DNA of 64,000 nucleotides from Paguma larvata. Its lineage: Eukaryota > Chordata > Mammalia > Carnivora > Viverridae. Shown piece after piece: positions 1 to 12,925 of the stretch. The translations under genes and the position numbers were made by a program. Location: positions 13,621,370-13,685,369 of the forward strand of contig CM057831.1 in NCBI GenBank assembly GCA_030068075.1, in the 5' to 3' direction. The notes under the pieces were generated by a model that worked only from the letters and a program-made list of their open reading frames with translations, searched no databases and was not told the DNA's origin. Numbering within the stretch: the first letter of the stretch is position 1; each line of letters begins with the position of its first letter.

Positions 1-879
1 CAGACATTGTGTGTGTGCACAAGTAAGGAACCATCCAGTATGGTGGAGAACATAACTCTGTGTTCGGGTGAAGATGTCGTTAAGGCCCAGTAGTCAAAAA
101 TGTGAACAGTTAGGAGTTTGGGGGGCCTCCTTGCTCTGCTCCCTTGGGAAGGGTTAAACAGCTGTTTTCCCCTCCATTGGAGCTGGACATTCCTTTCGAA
201 ATGGGGTGTTCTCTCCTCAGCGGATAGGCTCGTGGTTTGTTTGGACCTTCTGTTGTTGGTGTAATCTGGGAATTGAACATCTGCAAGTGGTTGCCTGCAG
301 GGTGGAGAGCACTGTCTTGTTCCTCCTCCAGCGAAGTAGTGTCGTCTGGTCAATACGGGGGCAGTCGTTGTGCCTCCCGCCAGGCATGCTTCACGCCTGC
401 CCAGAGCGGCCATTGCACGAGAGATCTTATTTTTGGGAGGAGCGGAGAGCTGAGGAGGGGAGGAGAAGGTCGAGACCGTGTCCGTGCGTGGGCGCATCGG
501 AGTGCGCTCGGGCAGCGTTCACGCGAGAGGGACAGTCTAGGGGTCTGAGGGGCACGGGGGGTGATGGGAAGTGAGAGGTAGGATGATGTGGACAGAGGCT
601 GCCCAGAAAATTGGTGCCTGTACTTCTTGTTCCCCTTCTAGTACTAAATAGTTGTGCAAATTCTCTCATCCTGAGTTCCTCTTCTGTGCTGTCTTTCCTT
701 AACTTTATCGACGCCAAAGGAAGGACAGTAAACTGCACAGGAAAGGGTACGATTTGATCAGAATTGGTCACCAGCACTCAACCGTCACCAACACCACCGT
801 TAAGACAGCAAACATTTCTGTCCCTCCCCAAAGTATCTTTGATCCCCCTTTGTAGTCCATCCTTCTCTTGACCTCATCC

Positions 880-1399
880 CTGCCAGATTGTTAGCATTTT
901 CTAGAATTTTCTATGAATGGACTCATCATATGCAGTCTGTTTGTCTGGCTTCTATCACTCGTCATGGTGATTTTGAGGTGTACTCATGTTTCGTGTATCA
1001 GGGGCTCATTCCCATTTTGTTGTTGATGAGCGTCCCACTGTGGGGGTATCTCACAATTTGTTTATCCATTCATCTGTTTATGGGCATTGCAGTTTTTGCC
1101 GATTATAAATTGTAGCTGTCACAACATTTGATTACACGCAATTTTTTTTTTTTTAGATAGATATTTCTATTTCTTCTGGGTTGATACCTCAGAATGGGAT
1201 GACTGGATCGCTTGGTGGGTCTTATGTTTAACTTTTTAAGGAATTGCCAACTTGCTTTCCAAAGTGGACTACCATTCTACATTTCCACCAACAGCGTGTG
1301 AGAGTTCTGTTTGCTTCAGGTCCACACCGACACTTGTTATGGTCAGTCTTTTTAATTTTAGACATTTTAATGAGTAGACAGTAATGTCCCATCATGAGT
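880..1399 (-). mobile_element. LINE-1 3' region, old, antisense
   Basis: It shows the usual antisense-L1 order of phrases: 'tttatccattcatctgtt', 'gggcattgcag', then 'aaggaattgccaacttg' and 'ccaccaacag'. Two SINEs interrupt it; it resumes at 1846. Confidence 0.7.
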
Positions 1400-1449
1400 T
1401 TTAAAAAATGTTTATTTTTGAGAGAGAGAGAGAGTGTGAGCAGGGTAGG

Positions 1450-1486
<37 letters not shown>

Positions 1487-1613
1487 AATCCCAAGCAGGC
1501 TCCTTTCCATCAGCACAGAGCCCTCTTTGGGGCTTGAACTTATGAACTGTCAGACTATGACCTGAGCTGAAATCAAGAGTTGGCCACTTAACCAACTGAA
1601 TCACCCAACAGCC
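1400..1613 (-). mobile_element. Feliform CAN-SINE
   Basis: (GA)n-rich antisense tail to a head ending 'accaactgaatcacccaac'. Inserted in the L1 at 880-1985. Confidence 0.88.
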
Positions 1614-1640
1614 CTCATTGTGTATTTAAAAATTTTCTTA

Positions 1641-1845
1641 AATTTAATTTATTTCTAAAATTTATTTTGAGAGAGAGAGAGAGCACAAGCAGATGAGGGG
1701 CAGAAAGAGGGAAAGAGAGAATCCCAAGGGGCTCCATACTGTCAGCACAGAGCCTGGCACGAGCTCAAACCCACAAACCATGAGATCATAACCTGAGCCA
1801 AAATCAAGAGTCAGATACTTAACTGACTGAGCCACCTAGGCACCT
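1641..1845 (-). mobile_element. Feliform CAN-SINE
   Basis: Second SINE in the same L1. The head ends 'gccacctaggcacctcc'. Confidence 0.88.
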
Positions 1846-1985
1846 CCTCATCATGGTTTTAATTCGCCTTGCCTCTGGTGACTGATGATCTTGAACTTGT
1901 TTTCATGTACTCACCGACCATTTAAAAATTGTGCAGTGTTCACATCTTGTACCTATTTTAGTTTTTTTTTTAATTAAAAACATTG
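1846..1985 (-). mobile_element. LINE-1 3' region, continuation
   Basis: This continues the L1 of 880-1399 after the SINEs: 'catggttttaattcgcc', then 'cttgttttcatgtactc'. Confidence 0.6.
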
Positions 1986-2189
1986 AAAAATGTTTTTATT
2001 ATTTTTGAGAGAGAGAGATTGTGCACGCGTGAGTGGGGGAGGGACAGAGAGAATGGGGGACAGAGGATCTGAAGCAGGCTCTGCACTAACAGCAGAGAGC
2101 CCGATGCCGGCCTCAAACTCCATGAACCAGGAGATCATGACCTGAGCTGACGTCAGACGCTTAACCGACTGAGCCACCCAGGTGCCCCA
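1986..2189 (-). mobile_element. Feliform CAN-SINE
   Basis: The head ends 'gccacccaggtgcccc' directly at the edge of duplication copy A. Confidence 0.9.
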
Positions 2190-2612
2190 CTTGCCTTTTT
2201 TGTCATGATTGTCGTGGACACCAGGTACTGTTGGCTGGTAGATGTCACTCTCGACTGTCGAGAAAGTTAGACAAGTTTGGGAGGACCTTTCTTTGTGAGT
2301 CTGGATAAATCTTCCGTGCTCTTTGGGTCTGAGGTTTTCCACATCTGAAATTGGGTAGTTGATTTAGAATTATAAAATCACAGCCTTTCAGAGCTTACGA
2401 GGGTCCTTACGTGTCAGTATAGATGATGAGATTGGGGCCCCGAACAGTGGCTGGACCGGGTCTAGGGCCAGTTGTCTGAGCACACGTCACCTCTCCTTGT
2501 CCCACAGAATCTGCATGAGTGAGTGGGTTTGTGTGATAAGATGAAGTAGCAAGACGGAGCGGGGGCGGCACAGGCGTGGGCTCCGATAGCCCTGGTGCCA
2601 TGACTGAGTCGT
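2190..2612 (+). repeat. Dispersed 0.42-kb duplication, copy A
   Basis: Aligned by eye this is about 93% identical to 54766-55193, same orientation, with an 8-bp gap and mostly C/T and G/A differences. It breaks off in the middle of a MIR that is more complete in copy B. A SINE head abuts its left edge, and a SINE-head fragment follows within a few bases on its right. Confidence 0.88.
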
Positions 2613-2616
2613 TGAG

Positions 2617-2666
2617 TGGAATTCAAGAGTCGGATGCTTAACCAATTGAGCCACCCAGGTGCCCCA
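2617..2666 (-). mobile_element. CAN-SINE head fragment
   Basis: Only about 50 bp of the tRNA-like head ('aaccaattgagccacccagg') remain. It lies just right of duplication copy A. Confidence 0.8.
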
Positions 2667-2697
2667 GAATACTTTTTAAAAAGAGATTTGAAATACC

Positions 2698-2775
2698 ATT
2701 TTTTTAAAGTTTATTTATTCTGAGGGAGAGGGGGGGAGAGAGAGAGAGAGGAGAGAGATCACAAGCAGGGGAGTG

Positions 2776-2816
<41 letters not shown>

Positions 2817-2922
2817 CCCAAGCAGGCTCCACACTGCCCACGCTTGAACCCATGAACTGTGAGATCGCTCAGCCAAGGTCAAGAGTAGGCTGCTTAACTG
2901 ACTGTGCCACCTGGGCACCCCT
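2698..2922 (-). mobile_element. Feliform CAN-SINE
   Basis: Antisense copy with a long (GA)n expansion at about 2779-2814. Confidence 0.9.
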
Positions 2923-3019
2923 CAGAATACTTGGGATACCCAAGGTTGGGGGCGTTTCCCCTCACAAGGAGCACTTCTCCACTTCTCTGGACACCAACTG
3001 GATGTCCTGCACAGACCCC

Positions 3020-3385
3020 ACAGTCTCATGAGACCGAGCCCCACGCCACCTCACTTCACATGCTGATGGCAAGTTACAGGCTGTCACTTACTCTTCTGAC
3101 TGACCAGCTTATAAATAGGATGTTCCTATGACCACTCCCCCCCCGCTTAGGTTCCATAATTTGCTAGGATGGCTGACAGAACTTGGGGAAATATTTACTT
3201 ACATCTATCAGTTTATTAGACAGGATATTCCAAGGCTACAGATGAGTAGCCAGCTGGAGAGGCAAGGGCAAGTTCCAGAAGGGTCCTGGGCTAGGAGCTG
3301 GTGTCCCCGTGGGGGTGAACTGTGCCAGCCTCCAGCACGTGGGTGTTTCCATCAACCTGGGAACTCTTCGTATCTTCCAGTTTAG
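3020..3385. repeat. Old interspersed repeat, class uncertain (LTR-like)
   Basis: It shares 'tctgactgaccagct', 'tttgctaggatggct' and 'cagaacttgggg' with 56440-57000 at moderate identity, and resembles a dispersed mammalian repeat I cannot name with certainty. Confidence 0.55.
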
Positions 3386-3411
3386 GGAGTTTTAAAAATT
3401 TTTATTTATTT

Positions 3412-3624
3412 AATAAAAAAAAATTAATGTTTATTATTTATTATTGAGAGAGAGAGACCAAGCGCGCAAGCAGGGGAGGGTTAGAGAGAGAGGGAGATGC
3501 AGAATCGGAAGCAGGCTCCCAGCTGTGAGCACAGAGCCCGATTCGGGGCTCGAACTCACAAACCGTGAGATCATGACCTGAGCTGCAGTTGGATGCTTAA
3601 CCCACTGAGCCCCCCAGGCGCCCC
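3412..3624 (-). mobile_element. Feliform CAN-SINE
   Basis: Near full-length. The head ends 'gccccccaggcgcccc'. Confidence 0.92.
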
Positions 3625-5160
3625 TTGCCTCCCTGGTCTCTGATGAGAAATCTGTAGTCATGTCAGTCACTACTTTCCTGCATGCAACGCGTCATTTTGG
3701 GTAAATGCTTCAAGATTTTTTTCCTTATCTTTGGCTTTCAGCAGTTTCGTTGCGATAGATCTAGATGTGGTTTTCTTTGCGTTTATCCGGTGTGGCTATG
3801 CTGATCTTGAGTCTATAAGTGTATGTTTTTCACCACATTTGGGAAATTCTCAGCCATTATTTCCTCAAGTTTTTTTTTTTTTTTTCTGTTCTCGTCCGTT
3901 TTTCCTGTTATTCTTGGACTCCAGTCACACACTGTCATTATCGTCCTCCCAGTCTGTGGGGCTTTTTTCTTTTCAATCTTTTTTTTTTAATGTAAAAAAT
4001 TTTTTCGTGTTTATTTATTTTTGAGAGAGAAAGAGAGACAGAGTGTGAGCGGGAGAGGGGCAGAGAGAGAGGGAGACACAGAATCCAAAGCAGGCTCCAG
4101 GCTCTGAGCCATCAGCACAGAGCCTGCCGTGGGGCTCGAACTCCCGAACCACGGGGACATGACCTGAGCCGAAGTTGATGAGCCACCCAGGCGCCCCTTG
4201 TGTGTTCTTTAGGATGGATAATTTCTACCGTTCTATGTTTAACGCCAAGTTCACCAGTTCCTCTGTCATTTGCATTCTGTCATGGAGCCTGTTAGTGAAT
4301 TGGTCACTCGAGATGTTATATTTTTCTGTTCTAAAATTCCTTCCTGAAAAACGAGCTTCCACTTCTCTGGGCAGAATTCTTGTCTTTTGTTCATTTCAAG
4401 TGGGTTTTCCTTTACCTCGTGAGACAGAGCTATGATCAGTGTTTAAAGCCTTTGGTAATTCCAGCATTGGAATCGTCTTGCGATTGGCCCCTGTCGACTG
4501 TCTTTTCCCTTGAGAACTGGACACGTTCTACCGATATGCTTGCATGTCGAGTGATTTCGTTCGGATTGTGTGCCGGACACGTGGGTGAGGTGCGTGGAAT
4601 CGAATCTACTGGGGGATGTCGATAGTTTTGTTTTAGCCTGGAGTGAATCCGCTCAGACTCAGACTTTAGCTGAGTTTAGACTGTCACTTTAGGGTGACAG
4701 TTAAAATCTCAGGTCTGCTCGCTCACCCTTTGCTGGGCTGGTTTAGGCCTGCTGCCTGCGTGTCTAGTGTAGGGGTTGAGCGCAGGCTTATGTGAGTTCA
4801 CACACAGAATGAGAGGATTTATGTCTTTGACCCTCTCCCCTCTGGGGTCTCATCCACGTCCTTCCAGACCTGCCGCGGCTTCGTTGTTTCCTGATTCCTT
4901 AGGCAGAGACAGTTTCTACTGAAGGTTTGGCCATCCGCCTGGGACTGAGGTTTCCATGACTGGGAGTTTCTCTTGGGGCAAAGCCATGCCAGGAAACCCC
5001 AGCGTCGTGGTAGCGTCTCAGGTTTTAGGTCCCCCACATAAGCCACCTGACTTTGTTTACTTATCAGCATCCACGGACAGCTGCTGTTTGTCTCTCGTTC
5101 AACGTTTTCAGTTGTGATTGGCTGGAACGGTGGACCGTCATGGGTTTATATGACCGTGGT
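3625..5160. mobile_element. L1/HAL1-like old LINE, interrupted by a SINE
   Basis: Phrases such as 'tgtggttttctttgcgttt', 'aaattctcagccattattt' and 'ttctgttctaaaattcctt' occur in the order known for HAL1/L1 relics. The SINE at 3989-4198 splits it. The 3' limit is unclear. Confidence 0.55.
3989..4198 (-). mobile_element. Feliform CAN-SINE
   Basis: Inserted in the HAL1/L1-like element. A small internal deletion lies before 'gatgagccacccaggcg'. Confidence 0.9.
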
Positions 5161-5194
5161 AGAATTCAAACTCCAGTTGGTTAATGAGAAAAAC

Positions 5195-5413
5195 ATTTTT
5201 TAAAATGTTTATTTATTTTAGAGAGAGAGAGAGACAGGGCGCAAGCGGGGGAGGGACACAGAGAGAGAGGGAGACGTAGAATCCGAAGCAGGCTCCAGGC
5301 GCTGAGCTGTCAGCCACAGAGCCCTGACGCGGGGCTCGAAATCATGAACGGTGAGATCACGACCGGAGCTGAAGTCGGACGGACGCTCAGTCGACTGAGC
5401 CACCCAGGTGCCC
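5195..5413 (-). mobile_element. Feliform CAN-SINE with target-site duplication
   Basis: It is flanked by a 15-bp direct repeat CTCCAGTTGGTTAAT at 5171-5185 and 5414-5428. Confidence 0.94.
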
Positions 5414-5761
5414 CTCCAGTTGGTTAATTTTTAATCTCTGGCTGGTGAGAGTCACCGAGTTGGGCTGGACTCCTACGTCTGCTGTTGACAGTCAGCCCCT
5501 TTAGTACAAGCCCTAGTTTCTTCATTTGGGAACAAAAAAGTTAGGCTATGAGAATGTGCTGTCCCATCCCCGGGGTCGTGTGGAGCAAACGAGGTCATGG
5601 ATGTGAATGTGTCCCGGAAACCAAAAAACCGTATTCGAGGGGTTGGCGTGGCTGCCGTGTGTTCGTGTGTGTGCCCGTGTTACGTGTGTGCCCTGTGGCG
5701 TACGTGGTTTCTGCCCAGTCACCACACGGCAGTGGCATCAGCGCTGGCTTCTCCTCTTTAG

Positions 5762-5850
5762 GCACTCCCGGGACCTCACTACTATACTTGGGGAGATCAT
5801 GGCGGCATCATCATGGCCATCGCCCAGGGCATGGAAACCAATGAGCTGAA
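5762..5850 (+). CDS. SORL1: SORL1 exon: VPS10 propeller, late blade (probably exon 12)
   Basis: The exon follows the acceptor ...CTCTTTAG and ends at donor GTAAGT. It is 89 bp, starts in phase 0 and ends two bases into a codon. It reads [19 protein letters not shown], then [11 protein letters not shown], which matches a late blade of the ten-bladed VPS10 propeller of SorLA. That propeller faces the endosomal or Golgi lumen and binds peptide ligands inside its tunnel. The lysine codon is completed by the first base of the exon at 18136, which confirms the junction. The preceding exon of the family was not found in 1-5761, so it lies upstream of the window. Confidence 0.95.
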
Positions 5851-8800
5851 GTAAGTGTCTACGGTGAAGCGGTTTCTCTTAACATCATACTGTTCTCCCC
5901 AAAATTGAAGTCTGTGAGTATAAGTGGATTGTCTCTCTACAGCACGATTTATGACCTCAGCATAAGCTCTGCTTTATAAAAGGGGGCCGATAATATGCCC
6001 TTCCTATCTCAAAGCGGTGTCATAAGGAACCAACGAAATCATTTGATTGATCATACAAAGTACAGCTACATATAAACTAATAATGACCAAACGGTTAACC
6101 AGGGACTCTAACTTGCCTTTCTTTGCTCTCCGTGCGGCCCAGAATGAGTGATAATAAAAACAGTCAGTAGTAATAAATGAGAGTAACACCCGAGGAACCA
6201 TCTCAGAATGCGTACTACTTGGTAACCAGTTGACTTCTCCTGGGATCCATTTAGTTTTGGGACTCACACAAACAGACCTGGGAGGGACATTTGGGGTACG
6301 TGCTTCATGTTACAAGTGAGAAATCACTCTGAAAAGCAAAAATGTCAAGGGCCTGTCACCTCTGCCTGCTTAAAGCTGATGTTATCAGAACCAGTTCTTT
6401 GATTATTATTTTTGTCCGAATTAGGACAAAACTGAATTTTGTTAACGTTAGGTCAGGGCAGATGGGCTGTCATTTCGCCCCATTTTTTAAAAAGATTTAT
6501 TTTAAGGGCTCCTGGGTAGCTCAGTCCAATAAGCGTCTGACTTCGGCTCAGGTCATGAGCTCACGGTTTGTGGGTTCGAGCCCCACGTCTGTGCTGATAG
6601 TGCAGACAGAGCCTGGAGACTGCTTCGGGTCCTGTGTCTCCCTCCCTCCCTCTCTCTCTCTCTGCCCCTTCGCTGCTCATGCTCTGTTTCTCTCTCTCTC
6701 AAAAAGTAAATAAACATTAAAAAAATTTTTTTTTAAAAATAACTTTATTTTGAGAGAGCGAGCGAGCATGTGCACGCATGCTAGTGGGGGAGGGGCAGAG
6801 AGCGAGGGGGAGACAGAGAATCCCTAGCAGGCTCCTCTCGCGTAGGACCTGACCCGGGGCTCAAACCCACAAACCGTGAGATCACGATCTGAGCCGAAAT
6901 CGAGAGTTGGCCGCTTAACCCGCTGAGCCGCCCAGGCGCCCTCCCAGTTTGGGGCTGAGCCCACAAGACGGATTCCTCATGGTGGTGGGGAGGCTCCGTT
7001 CATGGTCTTGTTTAATGCAAGGAAGAAAGCCGCCTTTTCCTTTGGCTCCTTTTAGAAGCAGGGTTCAGCAGCAAGGGAGAGGCGGGCGGTTTGCAAAAAG
7101 AGGTCTCAGTGTCTGCTTTCCCCTGGGGTGAGTTTGGCCTGCGCTGAGGAGCCTGGCTGGCCGCAAAGAAGCAGAGAGAAGCAAAGTGCTGGCGGCTGGC
7201 TGTTCTCCAGCCCGTATGGCACCCGTCAGCTGCCTCTCTCGAGCCGAGTCAGAAGAGGCCCTGTTTGTATCCATGTTCCAGTTGGCGTTTGCTCCCGTGC
7301 GGACGGTCCCCGAGCACCGGGCTCTGTCCACATTTGAGCTGCTGTTTATTTATCTGTCCATCCCCTTCTTTATTCATCCATTCATTTATCAATTCCCATC
7401 TCCCGCGTTTAGCAAACCCAGATCGTGCTGGGCACTGCGTATCTAAAAACAAACAGGACGTTCCCCCTCCCTCACCAGGAGCCCATCCTCCAGGGCGAAG
7501 ATACCCAAGCAAACAAACCGCGTGAGGTTTGGGGCGCGGCTGTGTGAGACGTACGGTGGGGGGACACGGTGCGACTGCCTGCACATCCGGCGCCGTCGCG
7601 TGAGTGGTGGTCCGATCGTGGAGTCCGTTTCTGGTTCTCCTGGTTTCACTTCTCTGCGGATTCCCTTTGCGTTCCGGGCCGGCCCCGCTGACGCAGTCCG
7701 TGTGACCCTGGTCCTCTCACACCATCTGTCGGTGCCCACGTGCTCAGGGGACGCAGTGTCCCTGCTGCACGAGCAGGAGCCGCGCACGGTCAGGAAAATA
7801 AACCTGTTGCCAGAAAGTCGCCGTGCCTTCCCCGGACGCTTAAAAGTGACCGCGGGGTTGTGGGCTTGAGGGACTCTGGGCGCTGTGACTCCCTTTTATT
7901 TCTACAGGTGATTTGGAGGTATCTGGACGGATGGTTCGAATAAAGCATTTGCAAATAGGAGAATATTTTCAGGCCTCCCGTGACAGGTGCATGTGTCCCA
8001 AATATCAGTCCGAGCTTGGCCTAAACCTGTGTAGCCACCTGGCGTTTAGTCAGTATGTTGCTTTCAGAAGCTTTTTTGTGTTTTTTTGTTTTTTTCTTTT
8101 TTGTTTTTTTTTTTATGGGTTTTTTTGCTGCTTCTCCTGTAGCTCTGCTTCTGACCTGTCCCCGTGTGCTATCAGCTTCATCGAAAGAGAAGCAGGAAAT
8201 AACACGGTAGTTAGTTCAGATCCTCAGACCGCAGCGGCAACTCCCTGTGACACCCGAACACAAGCGGGGCGTTTCTGTTGTGGATCTAGATGGGTCGGGG
8301 CCCCTTCAAGTCTGGCCTCCCGGACCCCGTGAGCGCTCTCGTTGAGATTCGCAGCACTTACTGGCTGTCTTATATTTGGGCATTGATCACATAACGACTT
8401 CCTTCCTTAGTAACCCTTTCATTATATGCCTGAATTCTTCAACTCATTAACAGGGTCTTTTGCCCAGTATTTCTACTCTGTACCGGCTAGCAGGCACTTA
8501 GTCAATGTTTGATTGTTCAACAAATAGGTCACGCGCACTTAGTCTCGCAAGGTTGCTTATTTCTTCACTGATTTCTTTATTTTATTTATCTTTTTTTTTA
8601 AGCATTTATTTATTTTTGAGAGACAGAGCGTGAGCAGGGGAGAGGCAGAGAGAGGGGAAGACACCGAATCCGAGGCAGGCTCCAGGCTCCGAGCTGTCAG
8701 CACAGAGTCCGACGTGGGGTTCAAACCCATGAACTGAGATCTGAGCCGAAGTCAGACGCTTAACCAACTGAGCCACTCAGGGTGCCCCTCTTTACTGATT

Positions 8801-11800
8801 TATAAAACCAGAAAGGGCGCGGGAGTGCAGCAGGTACGCAGTTCTGAGGGGACTACTCCCACCGTGCTCTATGTAAATGGAAATTGCTGCAGCTCAGATA
8901 GGAATTGGGGCGGGGGGTGTCCCCCGGATGTGTGTAACCCAGAGGCACCAGAGTTGGCCCAATCTATCTTCCTCACTTTTCACATGCGAAAGTCACGTGA
9001 CTTGTCAGTAGTTAGGGCCCAAGCTGGAACATTATTCTGCATTCTGCATATTCAAGCATTATTCTGTTAGATGCCATTTCCGGTCAATGCCATGAACATT
9101 TGTTGAACACCTACAGTGAACCAGAGGCTGTTCTAGGTATCGAGGATGCAGAAGTGAATGAGACATCCTTCAGGAGCCACCCGGACCCCCCCGGTGGCTC
9201 TGTTCTGTCTCTGAGCCAGCTACAGAGAGGCCAGGGGAGGGACTCGTTTTGCAAGGGAGCTTTCCGCCCCAAAGCCTCAGGGAAGAAAATCAGGAGCTCT
9301 CGTAAGAGTTTTAGTAGGGACAGAGGTTGGAACGTTGCTTAATGTAAGAGTGAGGTTTTTATTTTATCTTGTTTTGGTGGTGGTTCTTTTAAAGTATCCA
9401 TGTCCGGGGCTCCTGGGTGGCTCGGTCAGTTAAGCGTGCGGCTTTGGCCCAGGTCGTGGTCTCACGGCTCGTGAGTTCAAGCCCCGCGTCGGGCTCTGTG
9501 CTGACAGCCTGGAGCCTGGAGCCTGCTTCAGATTCTGTGCCTCCCTTTCTCTCTGCCCCTCCCCCCACTTGCTCTCTCTCCCTCTCTCAAATAGAAATAA
9601 ACGTTAAAAAAATTAAATTATTCACGTCTTTGTTTCCCGGATTAGCACAGATAACTAGGAGTTGGCCCTTGCTTGTTTCAGCTCTGCCCTGACTCTCTGC
9701 TGAGGTTGTTACCTTTGTTGTTGTTAATTGAAACTGAGAGCAAGAGGTGGAACACTTTTTTTTTGCTCTTGTGTCTGCTCGCCTGAAATGAGTACGTAAG
9801 AACCCCTTCTGGGGATTCACTTATTCATTCGATCAGCCCGTTGTCACCGTGAACCTGCTCAGGGGATGCACGGTTTTCTTGTGTATAATCGGCATGTTCT
9901 TCAGAGAAGGGGCTGCTGTGTTCTTGCACTCTGATAAAAAAGAGAAGAAAAAAAGACCCAAACACAGGTTTGTTGGCTTGATCGTGAAGGACAAAGATCA
10001 TTTGCCATTTCTTCTTGGCGGGTTTACCTGCCAGCAAAAGGCTCTTCTTCGTCGTTTGCTAATAATATTTTGGACTTGCCCAAAAAGCATCTTTCCTCAC
10101 AGGAGGTTTCCTGTTGAATAGGGCTTTCCTCCCGGAGCCCCGAAAAGGCAGTGCAAGGATTCCATCCGACAATGCAGCTGTCTTTTCTGGACCTGAGTTC
10201 TGGAAGCAGCCTCCTGGTTCTGGAATGGGAGAGGTGCAGTTCGCCTGCACGCTTGGTGGCAGCATGAATGCCGGGTCGGTACCGGTACCGTTACTGGGAC
10301 AGTTGCAGAGAGAGCTGCACCCTGCCCCCAACCTGCTTCATTTTAACCCTTGCGTGGTCTCTTCGGCCTTTGGGTTATAGTGAGGCACGTGTTCTTACCA
10401 CCTTGTAACTGTGAAGAAACTGAGTGAGGGGGTTCCAAAAACACAGCGCAGCTCATTTAATTCCCTTTAGCAAGTGTTCATGAACGCCCCTCCTGCGTGG
10501 CAAGAAAGGTGCCCGCCGCCAGGGGCAGGCAAGTGAGGAAGAGGGCTCGTTCTGACAAATGGCAGTCTGGTAGAAGATGGTCACGAAATCGGGTCATTAA
10601 AGTAGAGTGGGCTGAGGTAGAAGGAGCACACAGGGAGAAGGAAGGAGAAGGAAGGCGGAGGAAGAGGAAGCTTGAGCGAAGTTGCCGTGCCGTTTCAGGG
10701 TTAGAGAGAGCCCTTGGCCACAGAAAGTCCGGCATGAACGAGGATGCGAAGTGTCAGCTTGAGTCCTAATGGCATACAGATTGCAGGGAGGGGATCGACC
10801 CGAGGTAGATCTGGGTAGGGGCTGGGGGCCAGAGGGACCTTCACGCTGCCCCGGAGAGGATCAGACTTGCCTTTCCGAATGGCGGGGGCCTAAAGACCCT
10901 TAGAGGGTTTTCCGTACGGGAATGACAGGGCTAGATTCGCATTATGGACAGATGACCCTGGCCCGCGCGGGGGAGGATGAATATGAAAGAAGCAAGACCG
11001 GGGGTGAGAGAGGAGGCGGCTGGGGGGACCGAGCAGTTCGGGGGCAAAGTCTGCAGGACCGCTTCTGACCAGCGGGGGTGAGGGGTATGCCGAGCAGACC
11101 CTTCCTAGAGGCACAGGGGAAAGGGGGGGCAGCAGGCCCGGAGAGGCCGTCAGAGGAGTGCGGCGTTGGGCACAGTGGCCCCAGCCGCTCCGTGCGGTCC
11201 GAGGGGGGATGTCCGGCGGGAATCTGCACGTCGTCCGTCATCTGGCCTGGCCTCCCACCAGCCCTTGCATTTTCATGGAAGCTTCTCCAGCCTTTCCTTG
11301 AACATTCGAGTGATGAGACGTTTTTCAGATCACAAGGGGACTCTCATTTCACTCTGGGACGGTTTGTTGTTGGTTTCTCCATTCACTCGCCTTTTTTACT
11401 CATTTATTCCTTTATGAATATAGGTTCTGAGGTCAGAGAGAGCCCCGATTCTCCTCTCTCCAGTTTCTAAGGAGTAGGCTTCGTTCTGCCCCCAGGAGAC
11501 ACACGCAGACACACACACTCTTGCCTCCTTCTCCTGAACGCCTTTTAGGATCCGAGGCCGCTCCCTGTCCTCCTGGGTGTCTCCCGTTCTGTGGCAGGCG
11601 GCTCCCCTTCCTCTCCTCTGATGCCGTGGGCTCTGGGCCCTTTGTGCCAGCCGGGTCTCCCCTAGGCCGCCTCATGCTGTCCGTGCTTTCGAATGCGGGG
11701 CCCAGAGCCGACCGCAACAGCCAGGGATTCACGCGGCTCTGGATGCTCCGTCTCTGTCAGCGAGCACCCAGGGCTCTTTACACCGCTGACTGCCTCCCCA

Positions 11801-12893
11801 CCTTCCTAGCTTCTGCTAAATTATCTTTTAAAAACTGAGAGATCAATTTACACACCATGAGATGCTCAGATTGTAAACCCACCACCTAATCCGTTCTGGA
11901 GGATGCCTGTTACGATGCAGAAAACTTACTTCACCCCAGAAAATCCCTCTGTGCCCCTTCTGCCGCTACCACCGCCTCCCCGCTCCACCCCAATTAGAGG
12001 CCACTGATGGTCCGATTATGTTTTTATCATTGTGGGTTTGTTCTGCCGTTAGCAGAATTTCCTGAGTTTCTTATTTGGCTTCTTCGATTCAGCATAGTAT
12101 TTTTGAGATTCTATCTATGCTGTGACCTCTATCAGCAGGTTAAGTTCAGTTTCGCTGTAAAACCTAGAGATCTTTTTTTTCTTATGGGTTTTATTGAAGA
12201 CACGATTTTCTTTTGCCTTTATTTTAATTTTTTTGCTTGAGTATAGCTGACATACACTGTTACGTTAGTTTTAGGTGTACAATATGGTGATTTAGTATCT
12301 CTCTATGTTATGCTGTGCTCACCACAAGTGTAGGTCCCATCTGTCACCATACAGCGCTATTATATCATTGACTTGAGACTGTATTAGTGGTAGTAGTATT
12401 TTTATTTTATTAAAATTTTTTTTTAATGTTGATTTATTTTTGAGAGAGAGACAGAGCACAAGCAGGGAGGGGAACAGAGAGATGGAGACACAGAATCCGA
12501 AGCAGGCTCCAGGCTCTGAGCTGTCAGCACCGAGCCTGACGCGGGGCTCGAACTCACAGACTGTGAGATCGCGACCTGAGCCCTAATTGGACATTCAACT
12601 GACTGGGCCACCCGGGCGCCCCGGTAGTAGTAGTATTTTTAAAGTTTATTTACTTTGAGAGTGAGGGAGAGAGAACATGCGTGCAAGCAGGGGAGGGACA
12701 GAGAGAGAGAGAGAGAGAGAGAGAAAGAAAATCCTGACTGGGCTCCGTGCTGTCAGTGCAGAGCCGGATGCGGGGCTCTGCTCGGACTCGTGAAACATGA
12801 GGTCTTGATCTGAGCCGAAATCAGGAGTTGGACCCTCAACCGACTGAGCCACCCAGGCGCCCTGAGATTTTATTATTTTATTTATTTTTTATT

Positions 12894-12925
<32 letters not shown>

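Larger units (their letters stand above)
1..5761 (+). other. SORL1: SORL1 intron (3' part)
   Basis: No exon of the family was found here. The stretch holds L1-like sequence (880-1399, 1846-1985), HAL1/L1-like sequence (3625-5160), seven antisense SINEs plus one SINE fragment, copy A of the 0.42-kb duplication (2190-2612) and an old interspersed repeat (3020-3385). I see nothing recognisable in 1-880 or 5430-5761. Confidence 0.85.

Noticed and set aside
3020..3385. One large duplication linking 2.2-3.4 kb with 54.8-57.0 kb
   Set aside because: The second pair (3020-3385 and 56440-57000) is far more diverged than the first, and its spacing differs. It is better explained as two copies of an old interspersed repeat.
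1..5761. Preceding SORL1 exon expected upstream of 5762
   Set aside because: No stretch ending before a GT donor encodes the expected VPS10 sequence. The exon must lie before the window.
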